From: Clostridium novyi NT
GTDB lineage: Bacteria > Bacillota > Clostridia > Clostridiales > Clostridiaceae
Reading direction: 5' to 3'
NCBI RefSeq assembly: GCF_000014125.1
Contig: NC_008593.1
Coordinates: 372,001 to 436,000 of the forward strand
DNA length: 64,000 nucleotides
The translations under genes and the position numbers were made by a program. The first letter of the stretch is position 1; each line of letters starts with the position of its first letter. The notes beneath the pieces are model-generated. The model saw only the letters and a list, made by a program, of their open reading frames with translations, did no database searches and was not told where the DNA came from. Positions 23,929 through 35,211 of this stretch are shown one piece after another.

Positions 23929-26751
23929 GTGAAAAACAAGATTTTTATTAAAAATGCAAAAGTTCATAATTTAAAAGGTGTTGATTTAGAAATACCAAGA
24001 GATAAGTTAGTTGTATTTACTGGGCTTTCAGGTTCGGGAAAATCTTCTTTAGCATTTGATACATTATATGCAGAAGGACAAAGAAGATATGTAGAATCTC
24101 TATCAGCTTATGCAAGACAATTTTTAGGGCAAATGGATAAACCAGATGTAGAATACATTGAAGGACTTTCTCCAGCAATATCAATAGATCAAAAGACTAC
24201 TAGTAGAAATCCACGTTCTACAGTTGGAACAGTTACGGAAATATATGATTATTTAAGACTTTTATACGCTAGAGTTGGAACCCCTCATTGTCCAAAGTGT
24301 GGTAGAGAAATAGAAAAACAAAGTGTTGATACTATGGTAAATAAAATAATGGAGTTACCGGAAAGAACCAAATTGCAAATATTATCTCCAGTAATAAGTG
24401 GAAGAAAAGGACAGCATGTTAAGGTTTTAGAAAACATAAAGAAAAATGGATTTGTAAGAGCTAGAATAGATGGAGAGATATATGACCTTCAAGAAGAAGA
24501 AATAAATTTAGATAAAAACAAAAAGCATACCATAGAAGTTGTAGTAGATAGACTTATAATAAAAGAAGGAATAGAAACTAGACTTACTGATTCTGTAGAG
24601 ACTGCATTAAGATTATCAGATGGACTTTTAATAGCAAATATAATTGGCGCAGAAGATATTTTATTTAGTGAAAAATTTGCTTGTCCTGAATGTGGAATAA
24701 GTATAGATGAATTAGCACCTAGAATGTTTTCTTTTAACTCTCCTTTTGGAAGGTGTGATAGATGTGATGGTATAGGAAGTCTTATGGAAATAGATGAAGA
24801 TTTGCTTATACCAGATAGAAGTAAAAGTATTTTAGAGGGCGGAATAATATCACTTGGAGAAAGTGCTTTAAAAGAAGATGCTTGGACATATAGAATACTA
24901 GTATCTTTAAGTGAAAAGTTTAAGTTTGATTTAAATACTCCTATTGAAAAATTACCTGAGGATATACTATATAAAATTTTGTATGGATTACATGGAGAAA
25001 AAATAGAAGTTGATTATAAAAAAGATGGAGAATTAAATACATATAGTCATAAGTATGAAGGAATAATCAATAATTTAAGAAGACGATATATGGAAACTAA
25101 TTCTGATTTTATAAAAAAACAAATAGAGCAGTATATGAGTGATAAAAACTGTCCAAAATGTCACGGTGCAAGATTAAAAGATGAAGTGTTAGCTGTAACT
25201 GTTGGAGATAAAAATATATATCAATTTAGCAATATGTCAATAAAAGATGAATTAACCTTTATAGAGGAATTAAAGCTTTCAGAAAAGAATACTATAATAG
25301 CAAGCCAAATATTAAAAGAAATAAAAAGTAGATTACAGTTTTTACGAGATGTAGGACTTGATTATCTAGACTTAAACAGAAAAGCAGGAACCCTATCAGG
25401 AGGCGAGTCTCAAAGAATAAGACTTGCAAGTCAAATAGGATCAGGGCTTGTTGGAGTTTTATATATATTAGATGAACCAAGCATAGGACTGCATCAAAGG
25501 GATAATGATAGACTTATTGCAACATTAAAGCATTTAAGAGATTTAGGAAATACTTTAGTTGTAGTAGAACATGACGAAGATACAATTAAGGCTGCTGATT
25601 ACATTGTTGATATTGGACCAGGAGCAGGTGAACATGGTGGAGAAATAGTAGCTGCCGGAACATTAAAAGATATAAAAAATTGTTCTAAGTCTATAACTGG
25701 ACAATATCTAAATTTAGAAAAACAAATTTATGTACCTAAGGAGAGAAGAAAATTCAATGGAAAATCTATAAAAATAATTGGAGCTAAGGAAAACAATTTA
25801 AAAAATATAAATGTAGAATTTCCACTAGGGGTATTAACATCTGTTACAGGAGTATCAGGTTCAGGAAAAAGTACTTTAGTTAACGAAATTTTATATAAAG
25901 GACTTAATAAAAAGATAAATAAATCTAAAGTAATACCAGGAAAGTATAAAGAGATAATAGGGGAAGAAAATATAGACAAAATAATAAATATAGATCAAAG
26001 TCCTATAGGAAGAACTCCAAGATCAAATCCAGCAACATATACAGGGGTTTTTGATGTAATAAGAGAACTATTTTCTAATACACCAGATGCAAGAATGAAG
26101 GGATATAAACCTGGAAGATTTAGTTTTAATGTAAAAGGTGGAAGATGTGAAGCTTGTCATGGAGATGGAATAATAAAAATAGAAATGCAATTTTTATCTG
26201 ATGTATATGTTCCTTGTGAGGTTTGTAAAGGAAAAAGATATAATAGAGAAACTTTAGATATAAAATACAAGGGTAAGAACATAGATGAAGTATTAAATAT
26301 GACTGTAGAAGAAGCCTTAAAGTTTTTTAGTAATATACCAAGAGCTAAAAACAAGCTTCAAACTCTTATAGATGTGGGGCTAGGATATGTAAAGCTTGGT
26401 CAACCATCTACTCAACTATCAGGAGGAGAAGCACAAAGGGTTAAACTTGCATCTGAACTATCTAAGAGAAGTACAGGAAAAACATTATATATATTAGATG
26501 AACCAACTACAGGATTACATACGGATGATGTAAACAGACTAATAAGTATAATTCAACGACTTGTTGATAACGGAAATAGTGTAGTTGTTATAGAACATAA
26601 TTTAGATGTTATAAAGTGTTCCGACTATATAATTGATCTAGGACCAGAAGGTGGAGATAAGGGAGGAACCGTTATAGCAGAAGGGACACCGGAAAAAATA
26701 GCTGAAAATAATGCTTCCTATACAGGATATTATCTAAAAAAGATGTTATAA
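23929..26751 (+). CDS. uvrA: Excinuclease ABC subunit A
   Basis: 940 residues, GTG start with GAAGGGAG (23911-23918) upstream. UvrA is the ATP-dependent damage sensor that loads UvrB. Two ABC ATPase modules are visible: Walker [21 protein letters not shown] (near residue 32) and [16 protein letters not shown], signatures [16 protein letters not shown] and [16 protein letters not shown], Walker [13 protein letters not shown] and [12 protein letters not shown]. Zinc-binding Cys motifs are [11 protein letters not shown] region, CPECG...CDRCDG and CEACHGDG...CEVCKG. It is cotranscribed with uvrB under LexA control. Confidence 0.98.
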   Translation: MKNKIFIKNAKVHNLKGVDLEIPRDKLVVFTGLSGSGKSSLAFDTLYAEGQRRYVESLSAYARQFLGQMDKPDVEYIEGLSPAISIDQKTTSRNPRSTVGTVTEIYDYLRLLYARVGTPHCPKCGREIEKQSVDTMVNKIMELPERTKLQILSPVISGRKGQHVKVLENIKKNGFVRARIDGEIYDLQEEEINLDKNKKHTIEVVVDRLIIKEGIETRLTDSVETALRLSDGLLIANIIGAEDILFSEKFACPECGISIDELAPRMFSFNSPFGRCDRCDGIGSLMEIDEDLLIPDRSKSILEGGIISLGESALKEDAWTYRILVSLSEKFKFDLNTPIEKLPEDILYKILYGLHGEKIEVDYKKDGELNTYSHKYEGIINNLRRRYMETNSDFIKKQIEQYMSDKNCPKCHGARLKDEVLAVTVGDKNIYQFSNMSIKDELTFIEELKLSEKNTIIASQILKEIKSRLQFLRDVGLDYLDLNRKAGTLSGGESQRIRLASQIGSGLVGVLYILDEPSIGLHQRDNDRLIATLKHLRDLGNTLVVVEHDEDTIKAADYIVDIGPGAGEHGGEIVAAGTLKDIKNCSKSITGQYLNLEKQIYVPKERRKFNGKSIKIIGAKENNLKNINVEFPLGVLTSVTGVSGSGKSTLVNEILYKGLNKKINKSKVIPGKYKEIIGEENIDKIINIDQSPIGRTPRSNPATYTGVFDVIRELFSNTPDARMKGYKPGRFSFNVKGGRCEACHGDGIIKIEMQFLSDVYVPCEVCKGKRYNRETLDIKYKGKNIDEVLNMTVEEALKFFSNIPRAKNKLQTLIDVGLGYVKLGQPSTQLSGGEAQRVKLASELSKRSTGKTLYILDEPTTGLHTDDVNRLISIIQRLVDNGNSVVVIEHNLDVIKCSDYIIDLGPEGGDKGGTVIAEGTPEKIAENNASYTGYYLKKML

Positions 26752-26772
26752 TAAAAAATAATGATGTATAAT

Positions 26773-26799
26773 AGACTAGCACTATTTTGATGCTAGTCT
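26773..26799 (+). terminator. Hairpin after uvrA
   Basis: GACTAGCA/TGCTAGTC perfect 8-bp stem (26774-26781 with 26791-26798) and 9-base loop. The T-rich tail is interrupted, so efficiency is uncertain. Confidence 0.55.
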
Positions 26800-26830
26800 T
26801 GTAATATATTTTAAGTAAGTAGGTGATTAT

Positions 26831-27259
26831 ATGCCGTTAATAAGAATGATTTTTAAAGTCCTTATAATTGTTATAATATATATAATAATAGTTATGGCTT
26901 TACGAATTATGTATAAGGATATAAAAGGTGGAAACAAAAGGAAAAAAGTATCAAAGCATTTAGGATTTGAGGTAATGAGGGTAGGAGATGATAGTTCCAA
27001 CTTAAAGGTTGGTTCTGTGATACCGATACACGCTAAACTTACCATAGGAAGAAAAGAAGACAATATGTTAGTTTTACATGATCAATATGTTTCGGGAAAT
27101 CATGCAGTAGCTTTTGTAAAAAATGATACCTATTATATAAAAGACTTAAATAGTACAAATGGTACATTACTTAACAATAAGAAATTAGAAAAATCGAAAG
27201 CATTAAAAGTAGATGATGAGATTACTATTGGTGAGTATGTATTTAAAGTCATTGGTTAG
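26831..27259 (+). CDS. Membrane-anchored FHA-domain protein
   Basis: 142 residues. One membrane segment (about 5-27) is followed by a basic linker and a forkhead-associated domain (about 65-140): VIPIHAKLTIGRKEDNMLVL, SGNHAVAF and LNSTNGTLLNNKKL, including the Arg, Ser and Asn residues that bind phosphothreonine. It starts a compact operon with an FtsW/RodA-type flippase-polymerase and a class B penicillin-binding protein, as in the actinobacterial fha-rodA-pbpA clusters. It probably links cell-wall synthesis to Ser/Thr phosphorylation; no kinase gene is nearby. Confidence 0.88.
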   Translation: MPLIRMIFKVLIIVIIYIIIVMALRIMYKDIKGGNKRKKVSKHLGFEVMRVGDDSSNLKVGSVIPIHAKLTIGRKEDNMLVLHDQYVSGNHAVAFVKNDTYYIKDLNSTNGTLLNNKKLEKSKALKVDDEITIGEYVFKVIG

Positions 27260-27279
27260 AAAGATTGGTGAATAACTTT

Positions 27280-28500
27280 ATGAATAGTATGCGTGATGAA
27301 AAGAAACTTTTAAGATTTACTTATATTTTTTGCTTGGTGTGTTTTGTCAACCTAGGTATTCTACGTTGGCCAAGAGAAAATTTTGATAAGAATGCAATAA
27401 TTATTGGATTAATAGTTTGTGTACTTATAGCTTATGCTCACTTTGTAATTAGAAAATTTTTTCCCGATGGAGATAAGTATATACAGATTTTCGCAAGTAT
27501 ACTTACAGTAATAGGTATAGTGTTATTATATAGAATAGATAGTGGTCATGCCATAAAACAAATTATATGGTTTACTGTGGGCATGGTAGGTTTCATAATG
27601 ATAGTGGTATTATTGCCTGATTTAAAAAGGTTTGCTAAATATAAATATGTCTATTTGGTGTTTACTGTAATTCTAATGGCTATGGGTACACTTTTTGCTA
27701 AAGCCACTAATGGTTCTAAAAACTGGATATCAATAGGTGGAGTTGTGTTTCAGCCATCGGAATTTGGAAAGTTGTTTTTAGTTGCTTATTTAGCATCTTC
27801 TCTAAAGAATTACAAAAAATATAAAGATTTAATACAACCAGCTATTGTAGTTATGATATGCTTGGGATTTATGGTACTGCAAAAGGATTTGGGATCTGCA
27901 TTATTATTCTTTGGTATATCAGTAACTATGCTTTATATAGCTACATCGAAAGTTAAATATGTACTTACATGTTTTGGGCTGTTTGCAGCTGGTTCTGTTA
28001 TAAGTTATAAATTATTTCCCCATGTAAGGGTTAGATTTGATATATGGAATAATGTTTGGAACTATGTGCACACTCAAGGATATCAAATAGTTCAATCAAT
28101 GATTGCAATTGCATCAGGAGGATTATTTGGTGTTGGGCTAGGACAAGGTTATCCACAGTTTGTTCCAATAAATACAACAGACTTCATCTTTGCTATTTTA
28201 AGTGAAGAAATGGGTGGACTTATGGCATTTGCAGTTTTAATATTATACTTCTTATTATTGTACAGAAGTATGAGAGCTGCGGTATACACAGAAGATAAAT
28301 TTTCTGCATTAGTTGCAGTTGGATATAGTTCAATGATAGCAACTCAGGTCTTAGTTATAGTTGGAGGAGTTATAAACATGATTCCTTTAACAGGAATAAC
28401 ATTACCTTTGATAAGTTATGGTGGAAGTTCTATGATTACCACATTCTTTGCATTAGGTATACTTCAAAAGATTTCTGAGGAGGGAACAGCAGTTGAATGA
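27280..28500 (+). CDS. FtsW/RodA/SpoVE-family peptidoglycan glycosyltransferase
   Basis: 406 residues from the ATG at 27280 (GGTGA 8 bases upstream); in-frame TTG 27265 or GTG 27268 are possible and would add up to five residues. About ten membrane segments. SEDS motifs: NGSKNWISIGGVVFQPSEFGK, LQKDLGSALLFFGI (conserved Asp) and the C-terminal TGITLPLISYGGSSM. SEDS proteins polymerise glycan strands and pair with a class B penicillin-binding protein, here encoded 8 bases overlapping downstream. Whether it serves elongation, division or spores cannot be told from sequence alone. Confidence 0.93.
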   Translation: MNSMRDEKKLLRFTYIFCLVCFVNLGILRWPRENFDKNAIIIGLIVCVLIAYAHFVIRKFFPDGDKYIQIFASILTVIGIVLLYRIDSGHAIKQIIWFTVGMVGFIMIVVLLPDLKRFAKYKYVYLVFTVILMAMGTLFAKATNGSKNWISIGGVVFQPSEFGKLFLVAYLASSLKNYKKYKDLIQPAIVVMICLGFMVLQKDLGSALLFFGISVTMLYIATSKVKYVLTCFGLFAAGSVISYKLFPHVRVRFDIWNNVWNYVHTQGYQIVQSMIAIASGGLFGVGLGQGYPQFVPINTTDFIFAILSEEMGGLMAFAVLILYFLLLYRSMRAAVYTEDKFSALVAVGYSSMIATQVLVIVGGVINMIPLTGITLPLISYGGSSMITTFFALGILQKISEEGTAVE

Positions 28501-29911
28501 TATTTCTAGAAATATAAAATTAGTTCTTGCAGTATTTTTATTATGCTTTATTGGACTTATATCATATATAACATATTTTCAGATATTTAAATCTGATCAG
28601 CTTGTAAAAAGTCCTTATAATAGAAGAATTCAAGCTAAGAGAAATGAAGTTTTAAGAGGAACTATATATGATAGAAACATGAAGACATTAACTGAAAGTA
28701 AAAGAAAGAATACTCTAAATCAAAAGAGAACATATACTGGGGGAGAAGCTTTTGCACATGTATTAGGTTACGTTCACCCTCAATATGGAATAACAGGACT
28801 TGAAAAGGAATATGATTCTGTTCTTACGGGTACAGATACTATGGATTTCAAAAAGTTCTTAACATCTATGAAAGAGCAACCAAAGTTAGGATATAATATT
28901 AGAACAACATTAGATTCTAAGGTTCAACAAAAGGCGTTTGAATTATTAGGAGATAACAAAGGTTCAGTTGTGGTGCTTAATCCTAAATCAGGAGAAGTTT
29001 TAGCAATGGTTTCTAAACCGTCCTTTGATCCTAATAATCTTCAAGAAAATTGGAAGCAAATAAATAGTGATAAAAACATACCACTATACAACAGAGCTAT
29101 ACTTGGACTATATCCTCCAGGTTCTACATTTAAAGTAGTAACTACAGTAAGTGCATTAGATAATATTAAAAATGTATCTAATAGAACTTTTCAGGATAAC
29201 GGAGCTTTAGTATTTAATTCTAAGCAATCTTTAAAAAACTATAACGGACATGTATATGGAAGTTTAGATTTAGAAGGTGCTCTTGTAAAGTCTAGTAATG
29301 TTGTGTTTGGTGGACTTGGTATAGAATTAGGAAATAGCGCACTTCGAGGAACAGCAGAGAAGTTCTGTTTTAACAATGTAATACCTAGTAATGGCTTCCT
29401 AGCTAAAAAGAGTAAATTTCCAAATTTAAAGTCTTATGAAAAAGGAAATATGGCTCAAAGTGCTATAGGTCAAGGAGAAGTTTTAGCATCTCCAATTCAA
29501 ATGGCACTTGTTGCATCAACTATAGCAAATGATGGTGTATTAATGAAACCTTATTTAGTAAGTGAAGTTTTAAATCCATCAGGAGATAGTGTTAAAAAAA
29601 TAAAAAATGAAGTTGTTAATACTGTTACAACTGTTGAAAACGCAAAGCTTGTAAAAAAATATATGAAGGATACTGTAAGTAGAGGAACAGCAGGTGCAGC
29701 TGCTGTAGACTCAATAGCCGTTTGTGGTAAGACAGGTACTGCTGATACAGGAAGATCAGGAGAAAAACCTCATTCTTGGTTTATTGGATTTGCACCATAT
29801 GAAAATCCTCAAGTAGCTGTAGCGGTTATTGTGGAAAACGGTGGTGTAGGTGGAGGAATATCCACAGAGATAGCGGGAAAAGTAATAAGAGAAGCACTAC
29901 GTGAAAAATAA
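28493..29911 (+). CDS. Class B penicillin-binding protein (short PbpA-like transpeptidase)
   Basis: 472 residues, TTG start with GGAGGG (28479-28484) 8 bases upstream; it overlaps the preceding SEDS gene. One N-terminal membrane segment (about 7-28), a short linker region with GTIYDRN and GYVHPQYGITGLEKEYD, then the transpeptidase domain: active-site Ser in YPPGSTFKVVTT (SxxK), SSN in VKSSNVVFG and KTGTADTG. It cross-links peptidoglycan. The length is close to actinobacterial PbpA and shorter than full PBP2/FtsI because the pedestal domain is reduced. Confidence 0.93.
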   Translation: MNDISRNIKLVLAVFLLCFIGLISYITYFQIFKSDQLVKSPYNRRIQAKRNEVLRGTIYDRNMKTLTESKRKNTLNQKRTYTGGEAFAHVLGYVHPQYGITGLEKEYDSVLTGTDTMDFKKFLTSMKEQPKLGYNIRTTLDSKVQQKAFELLGDNKGSVVVLNPKSGEVLAMVSKPSFDPNNLQENWKQINSDKNIPLYNRAILGLYPPGSTFKVVTTVSALDNIKNVSNRTFQDNGALVFNSKQSLKNYNGHVYGSLDLEGALVKSSNVVFGGLGIELGNSALRGTAEKFCFNNVIPSNGFLAKKSKFPNLKSYEKGNMAQSAIGQGEVLASPIQMALVASTIANDGVLMKPYLVSEVLNPSGDSVKKIKNEVVNTVTTVENAKLVKKYMKDTVSRGTAGAAAVDSIAVCGKTGTADTGRSGEKPHSWFIGFAPYENPQVAVAVIVENGGVGGGISTEIAGKVIREALREK

Positions 29912-29928
29912 AATAAATGATATAATAA

Positions 29929-29957
29929 AGTCAAGACGCTTTAATCTTGGCTTTTTA
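29929..29957 (+). terminator. Rho-independent terminator after the PBP gene
   Basis: AGTCAAGA/TCTTGGCT stem (29929-29936 with 29945-29952, one G-U), 8-base loop, followed by T-rich tail. Confidence 0.7.
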
Positions 29958-29989
29958 TATTTAAAAATAAGAAATACAGAGGAGAAAAG

Positions 29990-30592
29990 ATGAAAGGAAA
30001 AACTCATGCGGCTATAGGTATGGCTACATTTATGTCTGTATATGATAGAGTACCTGGAGGATTTAATTATTTAGGGGTGTTTATAGTAGCGATTGCATCT
30101 TTATTACCGGATATAGATCATCCTAAAAGTATTATAAACAAATACATATTGCCATTTAAAAATAAAAAAACCAAAACAGCAGTATATTTAGCTTTAGCTG
30201 TAATTGTATTATATTCCGATTATATGTATACAAAATCACCTGTTTCAAAAGCTATAGGTATAGCGTTTATATTTATAGCAGTATCTTCACATAGAAATGG
30301 ATTAACTCATAGCTTAATAGGATTAATATCATTTACTATAATAGCAAGCTATGTAGGAAAAAGTTATGCCATTCCTGCAAGTGCATATTATTTTGTTATT
30401 GGTTACGGAATGCATTTATTTTGTGATATGGCAACCAAAATGGGAATACCAATGTTTTATCCATTTATAAATAAAAAGTATAAGCTACCATTTACTTATA
30501 ATGTTAACTCTAAAAGAGGTAATGATTTAGAAGAACTTTTAATAATCATTTCCCTTGTTTACATAATATATAGATTACCGGGTATTTTTTAG
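29990..30592 (+). CDS. YdjM-like membrane-bound metal-dependent hydrolase
   Basis: 200 residues with four or five hydrophobic segments. It starts GKTHAAIGMATF and contains ASLLPDIDHPKSIIN, SHRNGLTHSLIGLI and YGMHLFCDMAT, the His/Asp pattern of the YdjM / LexA-regulated membrane hydrolase family (DUF457). The substrate is unknown. RBS GAGGAG (29978-29983) is good. It lies 20 bases before uvrC and may be cotranscribed with it. Confidence 0.85.
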   Translation: MKGKTHAAIGMATFMSVYDRVPGGFNYLGVFIVAIASLLPDIDHPKSIINKYILPFKNKKTKTAVYLALAVIVLYSDYMYTKSPVSKAIGIAFIFIAVSSHRNGLTHSLIGLISFTIIASYVGKSYAIPASAYYFVIGYGMHLFCDMATKMGIPMFYPFINKKYKLPFTYNVNSKRGNDLEELLIIISLVYIIYRLPGIF

Positions 30593-30612
30593 TGAAAAAG
30601 AGGTGCTAAAAT

Positions 30613-32478
30613 ATGTTTGACTTTGAATATCAGTTAAAGATTATACCAGAGAAACCAGGGGTATATCTTATGAAAAATTCTTTAGGAGAAGTTATATATG
30701 TAGGAAAGGCAAAAGTGCTAAAAAATAGAGTGCGTCAATACTTTCAAAACTCTAAGAATCATGGAAGTAAAGTTCGAGCAATGGTTAAAAATATTGCTGA
30801 ATTTGAATACATAATTACAGATTCTGAAATGGAAGCTCTCATTTTAGAATGTAATCTAATAAAAAAGTATAGACCTAGATACAATATTTTACTTAAAGAT
30901 GACAAACATTATCCCTTTTTAAAAATCACAACTAATGAAGATTTCCCAAGAATATTTGTTACAAGGGTTAGGGCGAAAGATGGAGCAAGATATTTAGGGC
31001 CTTATCCAGAAACATCTGCAGTTTATGAAACCATAGAACTCATAAAAAAGATATTTCCTCTTAGAACTTGTAGATTAAATATAAAAGAGAATGGAGAACC
31101 TGTAAAGCCTTGTTTAAATTATCATATAAAATTATGCACAGCACCTTGTGCAGGATACATAAGTAGAGAAGAATACGGAAAAACCATAAAAAAAATAATA
31201 GATCTTCTAAACGGAAAAGATAACGAGGTAATTAATGATTTAAAAATAAAAATGGAGAAGGCTTCTAGTGAATTAAAGTTTGAAGAAGCTGCTTCATTTA
31301 GAGATAAATTATTAGCAGTTGAAAAAATAAGAGAAAGACAGAAAATAATTAGCAGTAACTTCGAAAATGAAGATTTCATAAATATGTACAGTGAAGAGAT
31401 AGATTTATGCGCTCAAATCTTCTTTGTAAGAGATGGGAAAATAATGGGTAGAGAGCATTTTATATTGGATAGAAGTATATTTGGTAATAATGCAGATATA
31501 ATATCTAATTTTATAAAAGATTTTTATGGAGGAACTGCTTTTATACCTAAAACTATATATGTTCCAGAAGTCATGGATATAGAACTGTTAGAGAATTGGC
31601 TTTCATCTAAAAAAGGCTCTAAAGTATCAATAAAAATACCTCAAAAAGGCGAAAAGAAAAAGATACTTGATTTAGTTGAGAGCAATGCCAAAAATACATT
31701 GGAACAGTTTAAATTAAAGTTAAAAGTAGATAAAGAGCTTTACAGTAATACTTTAAAAGAGTTACAAAATATATTAGAACTTGAAGAGATACCAAACAGA
31801 ATAGAAGCTTACGACATATCAAACATACAAGGAGTAGATTCAGTTGGCTCTATGATAGTATTTGACAAAGGTAAGCCTAAAAATAGTGATTATAGAAGAT
31901 TTAAAATAAAAACAGTAAAAGGCGCTAATGACTATGATAGCATGAGAGAAATACTTACAAGAAGATTTACTCATGGACTTGAAGAAATAAAAGAAATACA
32001 AAAAAGAAACCTTTTACTAAGTGGAGCTAAATTCAGTGTATTTCCTGATTTAATATTAATGGATGGTGGGAAAGGTCAGGTAAATATTGCTTTAGAAGTG
32101 TTAGAAAAGTTAAATATTAATATACCTGTTTGTGGTATGGTTAAAGATGATAAACACAAAACAAGAGGTTTGGTATATAATAATAAGGAAATAAATATAA
32201 AATCTAATAATAAAATTATGCAATTTATCACGAGAGTACAAGATGAGGTTCATAGATTTGCTATAACTTATCATAGAAGTCTTAGAAACAGAAGAGTTTT
32301 ACATTCTGTATTAGAGGATATACCGAACATTGGTGAGAAAAGAAGAAAAGAATTGCTCCAAAAATTTGGAAGTGTGGAAAATATAAAAAAAGCTTCTTAT
32401 GATGAATTATTAGATACTAACTCAATAAATCAAAAGGCAGCAAAAAGCATAATAGATTACTTTAATAATGCTAAATAA
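30613..32478 (+). CDS. uvrC: Excinuclease ABC subunit C
   Basis: 621 residues. UvrC makes both incisions beside a lesion bound by UvrB. Domains in order: GIY-YIG nuclease (residues about 12-92: [20 protein letters not shown]), Cys-rich segment ([18 protein letters not shown]), UVR domain ([20 protein letters not shown]), RNase H-like endonuclease ([34 protein letters not shown]) and a C-terminal helix-hairpin-helix pair ([18 protein letters not shown]). RBS AAAAGAGGTG. Unlike uvrB it has no LexA box that I can see. Confidence 0.97.
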   Translation: MFDFEYQLKIIPEKPGVYLMKNSLGEVIYVGKAKVLKNRVRQYFQNSKNHGSKVRAMVKNIAEFEYIITDSEMEALILECNLIKKYRPRYNILLKDDKHYPFLKITTNEDFPRIFVTRVRAKDGARYLGPYPETSAVYETIELIKKIFPLRTCRLNIKENGEPVKPCLNYHIKLCTAPCAGYISREEYGKTIKKIIDLLNGKDNEVINDLKIKMEKASSELKFEEAASFRDKLLAVEKIRERQKIISSNFENEDFINMYSEEIDLCAQIFFVRDGKIMGREHFILDRSIFGNNADIISNFIKDFYGGTAFIPKTIYVPEVMDIELLENWLSSKKGSKVSIKIPQKGEKKKILDLVESNAKNTLEQFKLKLKVDKELYSNTLKELQNILELEEIPNRIEAYDISNIQGVDSVGSMIVFDKGKPKNSDYRRFKIKTVKGANDYDSMREILTRRFTHGLEEIKEIQKRNLLLSGAKFSVFPDLILMDGGKGQVNIALEVLEKLNINIPVCGMVKDDKHKTRGLVYNNKEINIKSNNKIMQFITRVQDEVHRFAITYHRSLRNRRVLHSVLEDIPNIGEKRRKELLQKFGSVENIKKASYDELLDTNSINQKAAKSIIDYFNNAK

Positions 32479-32492
32479 GGAGGAAGATACAA

Positions 32493-33227
32493 ATGAAATA
32501 TGTTTTAGATGTACATACACATACAGTAGCTAGTGGTCATGCGTATACTACATTATTAGAAAATGCTAAATATGCTTCAGAAATAGGATTAAAGGTACTA
32601 GGAACTACAGAGCATGGTCCGAAAATGCCACATGCACCACATATATGGTACTTTTATAATTATAAAGTATTGCCAAGAAAAATATATGGTGTTACAATGC
32701 TACATGGATGTGAGGTAAATGTGGTTGATTATAAGGGAAACTTAGATTTACCAGAAGATATTGTAAAAGATTTAGACATAGTAATAGCAAGTTTACATGA
32801 ACCATGTGTAACGCCTGGAACAATTGAAGAAAATACAGCTGCTATTTTAAATGTTATGGATAATCCATATGTTGATATTATAGGACATCCTGGAAATCCT
32901 GCTTATCCAATAAATGCAGAAGAAGTTGTAAAAAAGGCTAAGGAAAAAAATATACTAATAGAAATAAATAATAGTTCTTTTAAGACATCGCGTATAGGAA
33001 GCGTGCCTAATTGTACTGAAATCGTAAAACTATGCAAAAAACATGGTGTTAATATAATACTAGGTAGTGATTCTCATGTATGCTTTACTATTGGTAACTT
33101 TGACAAGATACAAGAAATTTTAGATAGTATAGATATGCCTAAAGAACTAATAATAAACACTGATGAGAAAAAACTTTTAACATATCTAAAAAGTAAAGGA
33201 AAATTAAAAGACTTAGTTATTGATTAA
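32493..33227 (+). CDS. PHP-domain phosphoesterase, YcdX-like
   Basis: 244 residues, typical length. Metal-binding motifs of the PHP fold are seen: [15 protein letters not shown] at the N-terminus, [40 protein letters not shown] and [11 protein letters not shown]. The E. coli member YcdX (YcdX/PHP class) is a zinc-dependent phosphatase; the physiological substrate is unknown. The gene starts 14 bases after uvrC with GGAGGA as RBS, so it is in the same operon. Confidence 0.88.
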   Translation: MKYVLDVHTHTVASGHAYTTLLENAKYASEIGLKVLGTTEHGPKMPHAPHIWYFYNYKVLPRKIYGVTMLHGCEVNVVDYKGNLDLPEDIVKDLDIVIASLHEPCVTPGTIEENTAAILNVMDNPYVDIIGHPGNPAYPINAEEVVKKAKEKNILIEINNSSFKTSRIGSVPNCTEIVKLCKKHGVNIILGSDSHVCFTIGNFDKIQEILDSIDMPKELIINTDEKKLLTYLKSKGKLKDLVID

Positions 33228-33281
33228 TTAATAAAATATTATAACAATTAATACATAATAATAATTATCAAGGAGAAGCGA

Positions 33282-34205
33282 ATGGTTCAGAGTATAGATA
33301 TTAATAAAAAATTAGAGAGTATTTTAGACAAAGAAGAAATAAAAAACAACATTTTAATGAAAAACTATACTTCATTTAAAGTTGGAGGACCTGCAGACAT
33401 ATTTGTTACACCTAATAGCTATGAAAAGGTTAAAGGAGTAATAAACATTTGTAAAGAAAATAACATACCATATTTTATTTTGGGGAATGGCTCCAATGTA
33501 CTAGTAAGAGATGGAGGAATTAGAGGCGTAGTTGTTAGCTTCAATAAGCTTAACAAAGTTTATGCTGAAGGAAATAAGGTTATTGCTGAAAGTGGAACGC
33601 TTCTTTCTATGGTAGCAAATACTGCATTAAAGAGTGACTTAACAGGATTAGAATTTGCTCATGGGATACCAGGAAGTGTAGGGGGAGCTGTTACTATGAA
33701 TGCAGGAGCATATAATGGAGAGATTTCTCAAGTTATAGAAAGTGCCACTGTAATTGATAATAATGGTAAGATAATAAAATTATCTAAAGAAGAACTAGAT
33801 TTAAGTTATAGAAATAGTATAATATTAAAAAATGGATATGTTGTTTTAAATGCTACATTTGCATTACAAAAGGGAGACCATGATGCTATAAAAGGTAGAA
33901 TGGACGATTTAATGAGAAGAAGAAAAGAAAAACAACCATTAGAATATCCATCAGCAGGAAGTACATTTAAAAGACCAGAAGGATATTTTGCTGCAAAGCT
34001 TATAGAAGATTCTGGGCTTAAAGGAACACATGTTGGAGATGCAGAAGTTTCTATAAAACATTCAGGATTTTTAATAAACAAAGGAAAAGCATCTGCAAAA
34101 GATATACTGGATTTAATTGAAGTAGTTAAAAAAACTGTTAAAGAGAAATTTAATGTTGAATTAAATACAGAGGTTAGAATAGTTGGCGAGGAAAGTGAGA
34201 ACTAG
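33282..34205 (+). CDS. murB: UDP-N-acetylenolpyruvoylglucosamine reductase
   Basis: 307 residues. MurB uses FAD and NADPH to make UDP-N-acetylmuramic acid, the second committed step of peptidoglycan synthesis. Motifs: [32 protein letters not shown] (FAD binding), [20 protein letters not shown], and the proton-donor Ser in [20 protein letters not shown]. The lack of the extra loop and the SAGSTFKRP form place it in the shorter type II class of Gram-positive bacteria. RBS AAGGAGAAG. A terminator overlaps its stop codon. Confidence 0.97.
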   Translation: MVQSIDINKKLESILDKEEIKNNILMKNYTSFKVGGPADIFVTPNSYEKVKGVINICKENNIPYFILGNGSNVLVRDGGIRGVVVSFNKLNKVYAEGNKVIAESGTLLSMVANTALKSDLTGLEFAHGIPGSVGGAVTMNAGAYNGEISQVIESATVIDNNGKIIKLSKEELDLSYRNSIILKNGYVVLNATFALQKGDHDAIKGRMDDLMRRRKEKQPLEYPSAGSTFKRPEGYFAAKLIEDSGLKGTHVGDAEVSIKHSGFLINKGKASAKDILDLIEVVKKTVKEKFNVELNTEVRIVGEESEN

Positions 34206-34238
34206 TATAGGAAATAGCCTATATTAGTTCTTTTTTTA
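34199..34238 (+). terminator. Rho-independent terminator after murB
   Basis: Thirteen-bp stem GAACTAGTATAGG/CCTATATTAGTTC (one G-U) followed by T7; the 5' arm contains the murB stop codon. Confidence 0.9.
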
Positions 34239-34282
34239 TAAAGCAAGGCAAGGGATAAATTAAAGAATTTATATAAAAAACA

Positions 34283-34291
34283 TGATATAAT
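34283..34291 (+). promoter_or_regulatory. Extended -10 promoter candidate for rapZ-yvcK-whiA
   Basis: TGATATAAT (TG 34283-34284, TATAAT 34286-34291), 35 bases before rapZ and just after the murB terminator. No good -35 element is visible. Confidence 0.45.
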
Positions 34292-34326
34292 ATAAATATA
34301 ACTTTATTAATGTAGGAGGGATAAAT

Positions 34327-35211
34327 ATGAGATTTGTAATTGTAACAGGATTGTCGGGAGCTGGAAAAAGTCAAGCAATTAGAAGCTTGGAAGATTTAGG
34401 ATATTTTTGTGTAGATAATTTACCTCCAACTTTAATGGGAAAGTTTGCAGAAGCCTGCTACCAGACGGATGGAAAAATAGATAAAATAGCTTTGGTTATT
34501 GACATTAGGGGCGGAGAATTCTTTGATGATTTATTTGAAAATCTAAAATACTTAAAAGAGCAAAATTATAGATATGAAATACTATTCTTAGATGCTAGTG
34601 ATAAAGTATTAGTTAAGAGATATAAAGAATCAAGAAGAACACATCCATTAGCACCAGGAGGAAGATTAATTCAAGGAATTGAACTTGAAAGAAGAAGATT
34701 AAATGAAGTTAAATACAAGGCAAACAATATAATAGATACATCTAATATGACTCAAATGCAACTTAGAGAAAAAATATGGAGAATCTATGGTGACGATGAA
34801 CAAATAGAAAATAGACTTATAATAGATGTTTTATCCTTTGGATTTAAATATGGTATACCAGTTGATGCTGATTTAGTATTTGACGTTAGATTTTTACCAA
34901 ATCCATATTATATTCCAGAACTTAAACAGTTCTCAGGCGATGATAAAGAAATACAAGATTATGTATTAGGTTTTAAGGAAACTAAAGAGTTTATTGCTAA
35001 ATTAGATGATATGTTAAAATTTTTAATACCGAATTATATAAAAGAAGGAAAGATACAATTAGTAGTTGCAATAGGTTGTACTGGAGGAAGACACCGTTCG
35101 GTTACTATAGCAAATGCTATATATGATAGACTAAAAGAAAAAGGACACAAAGTAAGTAAAGAACACAGAGATATAAATGAGGATATAAAAAAGGGTGGAA
35201 GAAAGCTATGA
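34327..35211 (+). CDS. rapZ: RNase adapter / nucleotide-binding protein RapZ (YvcJ)
   Basis: 294 residues, usual length. N-terminal P-loop [20 protein letters not shown], the middle motif TRRTHPL-type ([13 protein letters not shown]) and the C-terminal domain [20 protein letters not shown] define the family. It binds and hydrolyses GTP; in E. coli RapZ it steers decay of the small RNA GlmZ, while in Bacillus YvcJ affects competence. The downstream yvcK overlaps it by four bases (ATGA), and rapZ-yvcK-whiA is a conserved Firmicute cluster. Confidence 0.96.
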   Translation: MRFVIVTGLSGAGKSQAIRSLEDLGYFCVDNLPPTLMGKFAEACYQTDGKIDKIALVIDIRGGEFFDDLFENLKYLKEQNYRYEILFLDASDKVLVKRYKESRRTHPLAPGGRLIQGIELERRRLNEVKYKANNIIDTSNMTQMQLREKIWRIYGDDEQIENRLIIDVLSFGFKYGIPVDADLVFDVRFLPNPYYIPELKQFSGDDKEIQDYVLGFKETKEFIAKLDDMLKFLIPNYIKEGKIQLVVAIGCTGGRHRSVTIANAIYDRLKEKGHKVSKEHRDINEDIKKGGRKL

